Of a DNA stretch of 64,000 nucleotides, positions 55,541 to 63,950 are shown one piece after another. The first letter of the stretch is position 1; every line of letters begins with the position of its first letter. Below the pieces are notes generated by a model. It saw only the letters and a list, made by a program, of their open reading frames with translations. It was not told where the DNA came from and did no database searches. Source of the stretch: Anaerocolumna cellulosilytica (GTDB lineage Bacteria; Bacillota; Clostridia; Lachnospirales; Lachnospiraceae); contig NZ_AP023367.1 of the NCBI RefSeq assembly GCF_014218335.1, positions 3,535,501 through 3,599,500 of the forward strand. The letters run 5' to 3'. A program made the position numbers and the translations under genes.

Positions 55541-55909
55541 TTATTTGACATAATGAATGGCATGTATAAAACCGGTGATTTTCATCTCATCACCTGCAAA
55601 ATAAGAAATATTAAGATTTTTGCCTTCAATTCGAATGTTGCCAATCTTGGTAAGTATCTTTATTAGGGTATCATTATATTCCAGTATCCCCTTATAGTTT
55701 TCAACACACACCTCATCTCTGCCGATTGCAGTTATAATGGGGGCTCCTGCCAGCATATCCGAAGGAAGTTTTAGCTGACTAGAAAGCTTTTCAAGATAGG
55801 TCGCTCTTTCTGTTTCCTCCTCTTTTTTAGCTTTATCCATATGTTTATATAAATCCTTATTGGATTGTTCTTTGAATTTCTTATGATGGGATTTGATTTT
55901 TTGATTCAT
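55541..55909 (-). CDS. yqfC: Sporulation protein YqfC
   Basis: 122 residues with the YqfC core LKLPSDMLAGAPIITAIGRDEVCVENYKGILEY. The basic N-terminus is longer than in Bacillus. Start taken at ATG 55909, since the GTG at 55918 sits against the GGAG site. It opens the yqfC-yqfD-phoH-HD-ybeY cluster, one of the clearest markers that this host makes endospores. Confidence 0.9.
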   Translation of the reverse strand: MNQKIKSHHKKFKEQSNKDLYKHMDKAKKEEETERATYLEKLSSQLKLPSDMLAGAPIITAIGRDEVCVENYKGILEYNDTLIKILTKIGNIRIEGKNLNISYFAGDEMKITGFIHAIHYVK

Positions 55910-55976
55910 CCATACCACTCCATACTATTTAGTACTATTATAGAATATATGGCTTGGATTCATGTCCTATGCATGA

Positions 55977-56335
55977 ACAAATAGAGTAGAGAAATAATTG
56001 CTAAGTATTATCGCCCTCTCATTGAACCGTACGTACGGGTCTCGTATACGGCTCTACAACTTATATTCCAACTTATCTTAGATAGTAATTTAAAGGATTG
56101 AGCAAACCAGCTCCGTCCTTTATTTTATTTTCAAGCAAATCTGGACTTATGATAAAGTTCACAACATTCATTCCGCTTTGTCTGTACCAACCGAGCCTTG
56201 AATTTGCTACATGTAAATTGATTCATGGTCGTATCCATTCTTATTCTTCTGGAAGGCTCAAGAACTTTGCTATGCGCTTCCTTCATCTATGCCATTACTG
56301 ACACCAACTTGCGCTCCGCTACACTTGGCGGTAAA
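55977..56335 (-). mobile_element. Decayed 3' end of a group II intron
   Basis: On the minus strand a domain V-like hairpin, GAGCCGTA...CG-TACGGTTC (56024-56054, with the CG bulge and the start AGC), is followed by AATGAGAGGG and a domain VI-like stem (ATAAT/ATTAT, AGAG/CTCT) ending CTCTACTCTAT near 55977. Just upstream, one frame reads RLGWYRQSGMNVVNFIISPD and ends PLNYYLR 20 or so bases before domain V, like the C-terminus of an intron-encoded protein, but stops interrupt it. The 5' part is missing. I cannot name the class with confidence. Confidence 0.6.
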
Positions 56336-56388
56336 TACCCGTGGTCAGACTTTCACTGACTAGATTAGTGCCATGCTTGGCACACCTA

Positions 56389-56426
56389 AAAAGTGAGAAA
56401 CCGCTATCGCCCGGCTTCTCACTTTT
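56389..56426 (-). terminator. Terminator of the 56-64 kb operon
   Basis: An 11-bp stem AAAAGTGAGAA/TTCTCACTTTT (56389-56399 and 56416-56426), with T-rich sequence after it on minus, 87 bases past the last stop of the operon. A second small hairpin (GTGCCA/TGGCAC, about 56368-56383) follows. Confidence 0.75.
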
Positions 56427-56512
56427 CAAACATTTTGTTAAACCAATAGTTATATATATCGAAGGCTTACCTGCGATACTACCTTGTTAAAATTTAGATA
56501 GGTACTTCTTTT

Positions 56513-57577
56513 TCATGTTATCTTCTCTTTTATTCTGATACCACTATAGATAAGTAATAGATATAGCATAATTATCTTAACCGGTATCTGAACATACTTT
56601 ATAAAAGTGTCATACAGTAATACGTCCTTGTGGTTTGGTATTACATACCGGATTTGCAGCAGTTCCCCTCTGAATTCCATCCATTTGGTTTTCCAAAATT
56701 CGAAATCCGACCATTTTGTGGGTATATATCTTTCTGAAAAATAAAAGGGATTACCGGTTAGCTGATAAAGCAGACCGGCTCCTGAAAACAATAACAGTAA
56801 CGTAATTATTAAGTATACAAAAAATATAGTTTTTTTCACTCTTGGCTTTTCTGCAATCACCTGTTTTAGTAACCACCAAGAAATTAGCAAATAAAATATC
56901 CACACAGGTAATGCGGCTATGGTGTAAATCAATCTCCCATAAAAATACCCATCTATAATCACATAATTTTTCTCAAAACCATACTTGCTTAAGAAAATTT
57001 TTGTTTTATCTATGCTGTTTTCCATATCTTCATATTTTAACTCAAGACATGAATACTCTTCTGTAGACAGATCTTGCTGAAGCATAATGACCGGGATTGG
57101 CATTTTTACAACACCTCTTATATAGTACTCTTTATTGTTAAAAGAGACGGTGTTTTGTACTACTGACTTAGTTCCAAATAGCGCATATGCTGTTTCTATA
57201 TCTATCAAGCACCCTCTACTATCACCCGGATACACAAAGCTCCCCGAAATCAGCCCCATAGAGGCTACATCTGACATATCTCCCTTAACAAGCAAGGCAG
57301 TAACGGTTTTAGAGCGGTTCAGATATTTATTTTTTATTATCGTCTCCTTAACGGACTTCCAGGCAGTAAGCTCTGTATTTACACTAGAACCTGTACTTTT
57401 TTCACGTTCTAGTGCATTAGTTATACTCTGCGCTGTCATACCACCGGATGTAAAGCGGACGCCAATAGATGTATACTGTTTTCTTAGGTTTGCTCCCTCA
57501 ATAAAATGGAATACGATAAACCAGCTCGAAATAATTAATAGGGTAAAAAATACTATTACATTTTTATTCCATTTCAT
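56513..57577 (-). CDS. MacB-like membrane protein without its own ATPase
   Basis: 354 residues: an N-terminal TM (about 9-28), an extracytoplasmic domain of about 190 residues resembling the periplasmic core of MacB/FtsX proteins (GLISGSFVYPGDSRGCLIDIE, YYIRGVVKMP), then three more TMs (about 222-240, 253-275 and 330-348). It overlaps the adaptor gene by 14 bases. The FtsX catalytic coupling helices are not obvious and no LolD-type ATPase gene is nearby. It may pair with the adaptor as an envelope complex. The function is unknown. Confidence 0.6.
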   Translation of the reverse strand: MKWNKNVIVFFTLLIISSWFIVFHFIEGANLRKQYTSIGVRFTSGGMTAQSITNALEREKSTGSSVNTELTAWKSVKETIIKNKYLNRSKTVTALLVKGDMSDVASMGLISGSFVYPGDSRGCLIDIETAYALFGTKSVVQNTVSFNNKEYYIRGVVKMPIPVIMLQQDLSTEEYSCLELKYEDMENSIDKTKIFLSKYGFEKNYVIIDGYFYGRLIYTIAALPVWIFYLLISWWLLKQVIAEKPRVKKTIFFVYLIITLLLLFSGAGLLYQLTGNPFYFSERYIPTKWSDFEFWKTKWMEFRGELLQIRYVIPNHKDVLLYDTFIKYVQIPVKIIMLYLLLIYSGIRIKEKIT

Positions 57578-59603
57578 AGACTCTTACCCTGTCTCCTTCT
57601 GAAATGTATTTACTGCTCCCAACAATTAATAAATCCTGCTCCTGGAGAGGAGCCTCTATGGCAGCGGTCTTAAAATCTTTTTGAATAACAGAAATACTAA
57701 GTCGGAACGCAACCTGTTCTTTACCAAGAATACTATTCTTTTCTTTTACAAGCAGTACATAGGTTCCTTTACTATCCTGCCTTACAGCTTCAAGTGGTAT
57801 ACAATACCTATAGTCTTTTGAATCTTTTTTCATCTGATACGATAGACTCATACCTGCTTTAAATTTTCCTTCCGGTAAGAGTGCTGAAAATTTAACCATT
57901 CCATCTTCTCCCGGTAAACCTATGGTTTCAATCGCTACCGTCAAATCATTATCCTTGTCAGCACCTTTTACAGTAAGTTTGTCACCACTTTTAAAGTATT
58001 TGATGTCTTCCTTGCCGGCATTCATAAGAAGTTCATATTCTCCGGTTGCTATAACTACTTTCTCTCCTCCTGTTAAAATAACTCCCTGGTTTACTTCTAT
58101 CTTTGATATGGTGCCTTTAACCGGAGAAGTCACTTTACCCTTTTTATCAATGAGATTTTTAAGCTTTTTAAGTTCCTCTTGCTTTTCTACAATATCAAGA
58201 TTTACCGAGCTGCCTTCAATTGTTCTGGATTGTTCCTCGGTATACTCATTTTCTTTGCTTGTCTCAATACCCTCCTTAAGCTGGTCTAATTGGAATCTAG
58301 CCGCTTCAAGAGTCCTGTATGCAGTTTCAATCGCTTTTGTCTCTTCTTTTAAGTCAGTTTCAAAATTATACTTACCTGCCTCTATTTCTTGTAGTTCTAC
58401 TGCAAGGCGGTTTTTTTTACGCTTAATCTTTTCACTTTTTTTATTCCATTCCACTACAGTATTCTCAATATCTTCTTTTGCTCTCACAAGCTTAATTGAA
58501 GCTGTTTCCAACTGTTTTTTATCATATGTCAGTTTATCGTATATAAGTTGATATAACACCTCATAGGAGCTCTTTACATTCTGGCTGTAGGTCGCTACAT
58601 CCAGTCTGTAATCAGCAAACGCTTTGTTTATTGCTTCATCCTTTTCTTTATATGCATTTAAGCTTTTTTCTAAATCTGATATCTCTCGATTTGCCGTTTT
58701 AAATTCACTTTCCCTTTGCTGTACCTGTTCCTTATAAGCCTTTAAAGTCTCTTCTTCTGTTGAAAACTGATCCCAGTAATTGATCTTTTCATCCCACTTT
58801 TTCTTACTATCTTCCAGATCTTCTTTCGCCCTTACCAACTTCTTTTCAGTCTCATAAACATTGGTTTTATGCTCTTCATATTTATCTTTATAATATATAT
58901 CTAATAATTCTTCTCTATATTTTATTTCTGACTCTTCTTCTTTTTTTAGAACTGCCGTTTTATACGCCTTGAGATACTCTTCCATAATAAGCTTGGGCTC
59001 TTCCTGACTGGCTAATTCACGTTCCGCATCCGTTACAGCCCTTTCAGCCGTTATGAGTGCTTCCTTCCTTCCACTCTTTGCTGCTTCTTCCTCTTCCAGC
59101 AAAGTAGTATATTCCTCTTCCTTTTTTTGTTTTACACTTTGTTTCTTAGCCAACAAGGCCTCTTCTGCTGCTTTTACATCGTCTTCGGCATTCGCAACCT
59201 CTTGCAGCGCCTTTTCCTCTTCCAAGGCTTTACTGCCATTTTTGGTTGCTAATTGAAGCTTTTCGTATTGAAGCTGTAGTTTTTTTATTTCCTTTTCTTT
59301 TTGTATTTTCAAGGCCTTCAAATAATCCATATCATAAGAGAATAACCATTCACCCTTTTCTACATCCTGACCTTCCTCTGCCTGTACCTTAGCGATTTTA
59401 TATCCATTATTTAGAGCAATGTACTTATTTGCATTTTCTTTTACTGTACCTGTACCAGATATTTCAAAACTTAAATTCCCCTTCTTTACTGTGTCAACAG
59501 TAACCTTCGCCACCATAACAGAATCTGCTGCTCTGGAAATGATGGTTAAGAGCAGCATGGTAACGAAAAAACCAAGCAACAACTTTCTTATCTTCTTTTC
59601 CAT
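57564..59603 (-). CDS. Membrane-fusion/adaptor protein with very long coiled coil
   Basis: 679 residues: an N-terminal TM (about 6-25), a first lipoyl half (GYKIAKVQAEEGQDVEKGEWLF), a Glu/Lys-rich coiled-coil region of about 370 residues, the second lipoyl half (GKVTSPVKGTISKIEVNQGV) and a beta-barrel/MP domain. This is HlyD/MacA-like, but the hairpin is far longer than usual. ATG 59603 is chosen; a TTG at 59612 sits on the ribosome site. Lies between sugar permease and MacB-like genes, so it belongs to the same operon. In a Gram-positive it may span the thick wall. Confidence 0.82.
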   Translation of the reverse strand: MEKKIRKLLLGFFVTMLLLTIISRAADSVMVAKVTVDTVKKGNLSFEISGTGTVKENANKYIALNNGYKIAKVQAEEGQDVEKGEWLFSYDMDYLKALKIQKEKEIKKLQLQYEKLQLATKNGSKALEEEKALQEVANAEDDVKAAEEALLAKKQSVKQKKEEEYTTLLEEEEAAKSGRKEALITAERAVTDAERELASQEEPKLIMEEYLKAYKTAVLKKEEESEIKYREELLDIYYKDKYEEHKTNVYETEKKLVRAKEDLEDSKKKWDEKINYWDQFSTEEETLKAYKEQVQQRESEFKTANREISDLEKSLNAYKEKDEAINKAFADYRLDVATYSQNVKSSYEVLYQLIYDKLTYDKKQLETASIKLVRAKEDIENTVVEWNKKSEKIKRKKNRLAVELQEIEAGKYNFETDLKEETKAIETAYRTLEAARFQLDQLKEGIETSKENEYTEEQSRTIEGSSVNLDIVEKQEELKKLKNLIDKKGKVTSPVKGTISKIEVNQGVILTGGEKVVIATGEYELLMNAGKEDIKYFKSGDKLTVKGADKDNDLTVAIETIGLPGEDGMVKFSALLPEGKFKAGMSLSYQMKKDSKDYRYCIPLEAVRQDSKGTYVLLVKEKNSILGKEQVAFRLSISVIQKDFKTAAIEAPLQEQDLLIVGSSKYISEGDRVRVYEME

Positions 59604-59618
59604 AATTTTCAAGCCTTC

Positions 59619-60467
59619 CTATCCCTTTATTCCTGATGCAGCGATTCCCTGTTCTAAATATTTTTGACCCCCTAAAAATAACAAAAGTGCTGGTGCTAGC
59701 ATTACTGCGGAGGCTACAAATGCAACGCTGGTTCGATCCGTTGTTATACCTTGCAGATAAAGGGATAATGGCCATAAATCCTTTCTCTTTGCCAAAAAAG
59801 TCAAAGGCTGTTCTATACTATTCCAGTATTCAATAAATCCTAATATAACCACAGAAAATATTCCAGGTGCCCCCATTGGGACGCCTAATGACAAGAAAAT
59901 ATAACCTTCGCTTGCCCCATCCAATCTTGCAGCTTCTAACAAAGATTCAGGTATTACTCTAAAAAATTTCGTTAAAATAAAAACAGGAAATGCTGAAAAA
60001 ATATTCGGAAGTATAATTGATAAATGTGTATCTATTATATCAAGCTTTAAGAGCACCAAATAACTGGATACCATAGTAACTTGAAAAGGTAACACCATCA
60101 GGGTTATGTAAAGTAAAAATAATGCTTTCTTCCCTTTAAACCTATACCTGGCAAAGGCCCATGCAGCAGGAACTGCAATACATATCTGTCCAATAAGTAT
60201 GGGTGCTACCTGATAACAGGTATTCCAAAACATAGCAAAGAATTTTGGTGAATCTATTAACAGTTCTATATACGCTCGAAGTGTAGGGTATTTGGGAAGC
60301 AATGACCAGCCAGCCATACCTTCTCTCTGTTCCAAAACCGGCCCTACAAACTCATATATTTCATCCTTTCCCATAAAGGAACCGGTTACCATCATCCACA
60401 GAGGAGCCCATACAAAGAATGCCAAGCCAAATAGCAACAGGGTTTTTAATCCCCTTTTTATATTCAT
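59619..60467 (-). CDS. Carbohydrate ABC transporter permease, MalG type
   Basis: 282 residues with six TMs and the EAA loop (EAARLDGASEGYIFLSLGVPMGAPG). Member of the MalG/UgpE branch. Start at 60467, where GGGAGC lies 5 bases upstream and the leader hairpin ends just before it. It pairs with the MalF-type permease upstream. There is no ATPase in the operon, so a shared MsmX-like ATPase elsewhere is likely, as is usual for Firmicute sugar importers. Confidence 0.92.
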   Translation of the reverse strand: MNIKRGLKTLLLFGLAFFVWAPLWMMVTGSFMGKDEIYEFVGPVLEQREGMAGWSLLPKYPTLRAYIELLIDSPKFFAMFWNTCYQVAPILIGQICIAVPAAWAFARYRFKGKKALFLLYITLMVLPFQVTMVSSYLVLLKLDIIDTHLSIILPNIFSAFPVFILTKFFRVIPESLLEAARLDGASEGYIFLSLGVPMGAPGIFSVVILGFIEYWNSIEQPLTFLAKRKDLWPLSLYLQGITTDRTSVAFVASAVMLAPALLLFLGGQKYLEQGIAASGIKG

Positions 60468-60533
60468 TATTAGCTCCCATCTGCGACCTCTAGCCGCGTA
60501 CAAATCAATGGGTAATATATCATATATTCAACC
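60468..60533 (-). promoter_or_regulatory. Two-hairpin leader element of the MalG-type permease gene
   Basis: On minus: GGTTGAATATAT pairs imperfectly with ATATATTACC (plus 60511-60533, a degenerate form of the GGTTGAA repeat), then GCGGC-TAGAG-GTCGC (60483-60497, G.U in the fourth pair), then AGATGGGAGC and the start codon. The last 18 bases before the start match those of the 63721 gene. Confidence 0.5.
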
Positions 60534-60561
60534 TTTCTGACACGATGCCGCCTAAACTGCT

Positions 60562-61464
60562 TCATACTTCCCTGTCTATTTTCCGAAACAGTAAAATCAA
60601 AACCAAGCAAAAGACGACGCATATTACTGCTCCCGCACACATTTTCTGCATATCTAAGTTAGTAAACCAGTTATTAAATAAATGCTGCAACAAATAGATA
60701 CTTTTGTGAGGATAGTCTCCCGATATTAGATACGCCTCCCGAAATACCTTAAATGAATTCACAAAAGATAAAATACACAGCATTGATATTGTCGGTATGA
60801 GCTGGGGTAATGTAATGTAGCGGAATTTAGAAAAGGTTCCTGCTCCGTCCACTCCCGCAGCCTCATAAAGAGATATATCTATCCCATTTAAACCAGTTAG
60901 CCATAAAATCATATTATAACCAGCATTCTTCCATATATAGCTAATAATCAGTATTACAAAAGCACTTCTTGTATTCATAAAATCTATCTTCGGTTTCCCA
61001 AGAGTCAAAAACAAGATATTCAATAATCCGCTTTTGTGAAAAAGCAGTTTCCAGAGTAATACAACAGACGCTACGGGGATTGCCATAGGCAGTAAAAAGG
61101 AAGTCTTAAAAAATTCAGCATATTTTTTCTGGCTATATAATAGAAAAGCCATTATAAGTGAAACCAGAAGTAACAGAGGCAGACAAGTGGCTAAGAATCT
61201 TATAGTGTTGCCCATGGCCAGTCGAAAAGCTTCGTTTTTTAAGACCAGTTTGAAATTATCAAGCCCTAAAAAGTTCTTGCCCATGGAATCAAACATAGCG
61301 CGCCTGATTACATCTGCAAAGGGCAGCAGTACAAATAGGAATATACCTGTTATACTTGGTAATAAAAATAACCAGGCTGCCCTTTCCTCTTTTCTTCTCA
61401 TACCGGAACTTTTTTTTCTTATCTTATTAAGTTTTTTTGTATAGTTCATATTTTTATATTTCAT
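60562..61464 (-). CDS. Carbohydrate ABC transporter permease, MalF type
   Basis: 300 residues with six TMs and the EAA loop (EAAGVDGAGTFSKFRYITLPQLIP). A basic N-terminal tail precedes the first TM. It starts 4 bases after the stop of the solute-binding protein gene. It is the partner of the MalG-type permease. The substrate is unknown; oligosaccharide or glycoside is likely from the family. Confidence 0.92.
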   Translation of the reverse strand: MKYKNMNYTKKLNKIRKKSSGMRRKEERAAWLFLLPSITGIFLFVLLPFADVIRRAMFDSMGKNFLGLDNFKLVLKNEAFRLAMGNTIRFLATCLPLLLLVSLIMAFLLYSQKKYAEFFKTSFLLPMAIPVASVVLLWKLLFHKSGLLNILFLTLGKPKIDFMNTRSAFVILIISYIWKNAGYNMILWLTGLNGIDISLYEAAGVDGAGTFSKFRYITLPQLIPTISMLCILSFVNSFKVFREAYLISGDYPHKSIYLLQHLFNNWFTNLDMQKMCAGAVICVVFCLVLILLFRKIDREV

Positions 61465-61468
61465 ATAT

Positions 61469-63721
61469 TTATTCCGACAGGTACATATCCACCTTTGACT
61501 TCACAGCCGCAGCCGTCTGCGTCGAATCCGCCTTATCAAGAAGGAAGGATACCGCTTCATTAACTATCATTTCATTTAATGTCTGATTCATTTCTACCGG
61601 TGAAGTAACCTTTTTTGCTATATTAATAATCTTAGCTCTTTTTTCTTTATCCGGCCAGCCTCCCTGAATTTCATTTCCATCGGCACCTGAGATAACAACA
61701 TATATATTATTGTTTTCCTCTTCCTCCCACTGTGCCAGAGAGTCACTGTTGACAGGAAAACCATCATATACATTCGTATTCTGAACTTCTTTTGATAATA
61801 AAAAGCTGACAAAATCCTTCACGGTATCTACTTCTTTACTGGCATTGTTTATCCCCACAACCCCATTTGGAATAAATATATCCTTAACGGAATCAATAAT
61901 AAAATCTTGACCTTCCAGTGCAGCAAACAATAACATAGACCCGCTTATATTCTTGATTTGCCGCAAGCCAATATGATAGCTCCCCTTCGTTAATCCCGGG
62001 AAGTCGGTGTCCATAAAGAGGTTACCATTGCCCATATATTTATTTTTAAAATCCTGATCCATATATCTATCATCATTCTCAATGTATTCAGTAGCCTTTA
62101 TGTTTTTTGCTAAAAGCTTCATGTTATCTAAAAAACGTACCAGTCTTTCTTCTGAAAGCTTATTGTCTGCATACAAATCCTTTGAATAGATTGCTAGATA
62201 ATTACTTATCATGGTCTTATAGCTCATTGGTGTAGTAAAGGGCTTTTCCTTTTCGCTCTGCATATATTTCACAACATGATCCGTGTCACTTAAGGATTCA
62301 ATTGCTTCCTTGCTTCCAACCGCAACAGGAAAGGAAAAACGGAGTGGCATATGATAGAATTCACCTTCTTTTTCATAACTTTTTGCTATATTAGGCAGAA
62401 GTTCTCCTGCCTGTAATAACGGCTTCATAATGGATTCCATATCCATAAGAATTCCTTTTTCTATATAAGAATTAACCGGCAATCCGTCTAATATTAATAC
62501 ATCTGCCCCGCTCCCCGCCAAAAGCTCCGTATTTAATGCACGGATATAGTCGGAAATATTTCCTTCCTCGTCTCCCATGGCAACTATATATTCAACCCTT
62601 ACATCCGGATTCTTTCCCTGATACATGGATATAGCCTGCCGCACAGTGCTATTCTCCCATAAAGAATATACCGTAATTTTTTTATCTGGTACGGCAGATA
62701 CCGTTTCATCATAGATATAACTACATAAACTAAATTCACTGCTGTTATAATCTATATAGACTCCGTAATAGCTTTCATCCTTAACAAATAGGCTATAAAA
62801 TGAAACGGTTGGTTTGCTCATAGAATTAAGTCTGCCATCTACCATTGTTTCCCATAGAGTTCCGCCTTCCGGCAAACGGTGAATTCCATTCGCATCACCT
62901 AACCAAAGGGAACCATCCTCACTAATGATATACGCTGCCCCGGATGATTTGACCGGATACTCTATTGTTTTATCGACCTTTTTAGTAACCGTATCATAAA
63001 ACATAATACCTGTGAGTTCTTTCGTTGGAGTAATTACACAGTTTCCGTCAACAATGAATTTCTGATATTCTGAAAATGGAATTTTGTCTACCGGTTCACC
63101 GCCCTGGGTATATACTAATAAAGTGTCGCTATTCCACATATCATAAAGAACAAGATTCTCATTTTCTAATACTGCAATTTCCTGAATATATGAATAAAAC
63201 CGATTTTTATCATCCTCATAAATCACCTCATTGAGGTATGGTATATCAATCTTTTTAGCGGTTATACCACCATCATCTGACCTTATAATCTGATTTCTAC
63301 TTTCGTCCTCCTGATACCTCATAAGACAGGCATAGATATTGCCGTCTTCCCCATAGCAAAGTGTAACAACACCCAGGGATTCCTTCGTATTTATATAAGA
63401 GTTTAACCATTCCGAGTTATATTTTTCCCAGGTCATGTCTTCCTTTTGCATATAGTACGCATATTTATTTTCATTATCTGCCGTATGAACTTCTATTTCT
63501 TTATTCGGGTTTTCAAGAATCTTTACAATACGTTCACCCTCAGCAAATTCAGGAAAGGTTATACTTTTTTCCATATACCTTCCCATACTTCCATTTTTCT
63601 TGTCCTCTGTCTGTTTGGTACTGGTGTTCACATCACCTTGTCCTTTGTCACTTTTACTGCAACCAAGTACACTTGCTGTAATAATGATAAGAATTAGTAG
63701 ATATGCTGTTATTTTCTTCAT
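61469..63721 (-). CDS. Extracellular solute-binding lipoprotein with N-terminal propeller-like domain
   Basis: 750 residues, about twice the normal sugar-binding protein. A lipobox (SVLGC, Cys about 21) is followed by about 330 residues of repeating beta elements (YGEDGNIYACLMRYQ, IIRSDDGG, SEDGSLWLGDANGIHRLPEG) that suggest a beta-propeller, then a family 1-type solute-binding domain from about residue 350 (KITVYSLWENSTVRQAISMY). Start at 63721, with GGGAGC upstream. The fusion suggests a sensor or binding role beyond transport. The neighbouring histidine kinase may use it as a co-sensor. Confidence 0.85.
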   Translation of the reverse strand: MKKITAYLLILIIITASVLGCSKSDKGQGDVNTSTKQTEDKKNGSMGRYMEKSITFPEFAEGERIVKILENPNKEIEVHTADNENKYAYYMQKEDMTWEKYNSEWLNSYINTKESLGVVTLCYGEDGNIYACLMRYQEDESRNQIIRSDDGGITAKKIDIPYLNEVIYEDDKNRFYSYIQEIAVLENENLVLYDMWNSDTLLVYTQGGEPVDKIPFSEYQKFIVDGNCVITPTKELTGIMFYDTVTKKVDKTIEYPVKSSGAAYIISEDGSLWLGDANGIHRLPEGGTLWETMVDGRLNSMSKPTVSFYSLFVKDESYYGVYIDYNSSEFSLCSYIYDETVSAVPDKKITVYSLWENSTVRQAISMYQGKNPDVRVEYIVAMGDEEGNISDYIRALNTELLAGSGADVLILDGLPVNSYIEKGILMDMESIMKPLLQAGELLPNIAKSYEKEGEFYHMPLRFSFPVAVGSKEAIESLSDTDHVVKYMQSEKEKPFTTPMSYKTMISNYLAIYSKDLYADNKLSEERLVRFLDNMKLLAKNIKATEYIENDDRYMDQDFKNKYMGNGNLFMDTDFPGLTKGSYHIGLRQIKNISGSMLLFAALEGQDFIIDSVKDIFIPNGVVGINNASKEVDTVKDFVSFLLSKEVQNTNVYDGFPVNSDSLAQWEEEENNNIYVVISGADGNEIQGGWPDKEKRAKIINIAKKVTSPVEMNQTLNEMIVNEAVSFLLDKADSTQTAAAVKSKVDMYLSE

Positions 63722-63821
63722 AATTAGCTCCCATCTGCGATTTTTGGTCTCATTCAAAATCAAGGGTTGAATAAGAATGTTATACGGCACCCTTTAAAAT
63801 GTATATTTCCTCTCAACCTTG
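63722..63821 (-). promoter_or_regulatory. Leader element of the solute-binding protein gene
   Basis: On minus: CAAGGTTGA pairs with TCAACCCTTG (plus 63813-63821 and 63761-63770, one bulged base, loop of 42), then a stem GATTTTG/CAAAAATC (about 63741-63763), then GCAGATGGGAGC and the start. It has the same order of elements as at cysD. Nothing else recognisable is seen up to the next gene at 63951. Confidence 0.45.
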
Positions 63822-63950
63822 CCACTATGTAGTTTTTTGTTACTAAAGACCTTGGCCTTTCATAATTAACTTGTTTTGATTTCTTACTAAGAATAACAGA
63901 CAAATCTCTAAAAATTCTCTAAGGATTAAAGATTTATAAAAAATCTACTT

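Noticed and set aside
56098-56301. 67-residue plus-strand frame near the intron remnant
   Set aside because: The opposite strand carries the intron-protein-like text and domain V, so this frame is its shadow.
57922-58551. 209-residue plus-strand frame antisense to the adaptor gene
   Set aside because: Its Ser/Leu-rich translation is the antisense of a Glu/Lys coiled coil and has no initiation signal.
35396-63790. Longer versions of fucI, the MalG permease and the binding protein whose extra N-terminal residues end R-x-M/W-E-(L/V)-I-M
   Set aside because: The shared residues come from the common hairpin and ribosome-site sequence being read in frame, not from a conserved peptide; lipobox and family starts fit the shorter forms.
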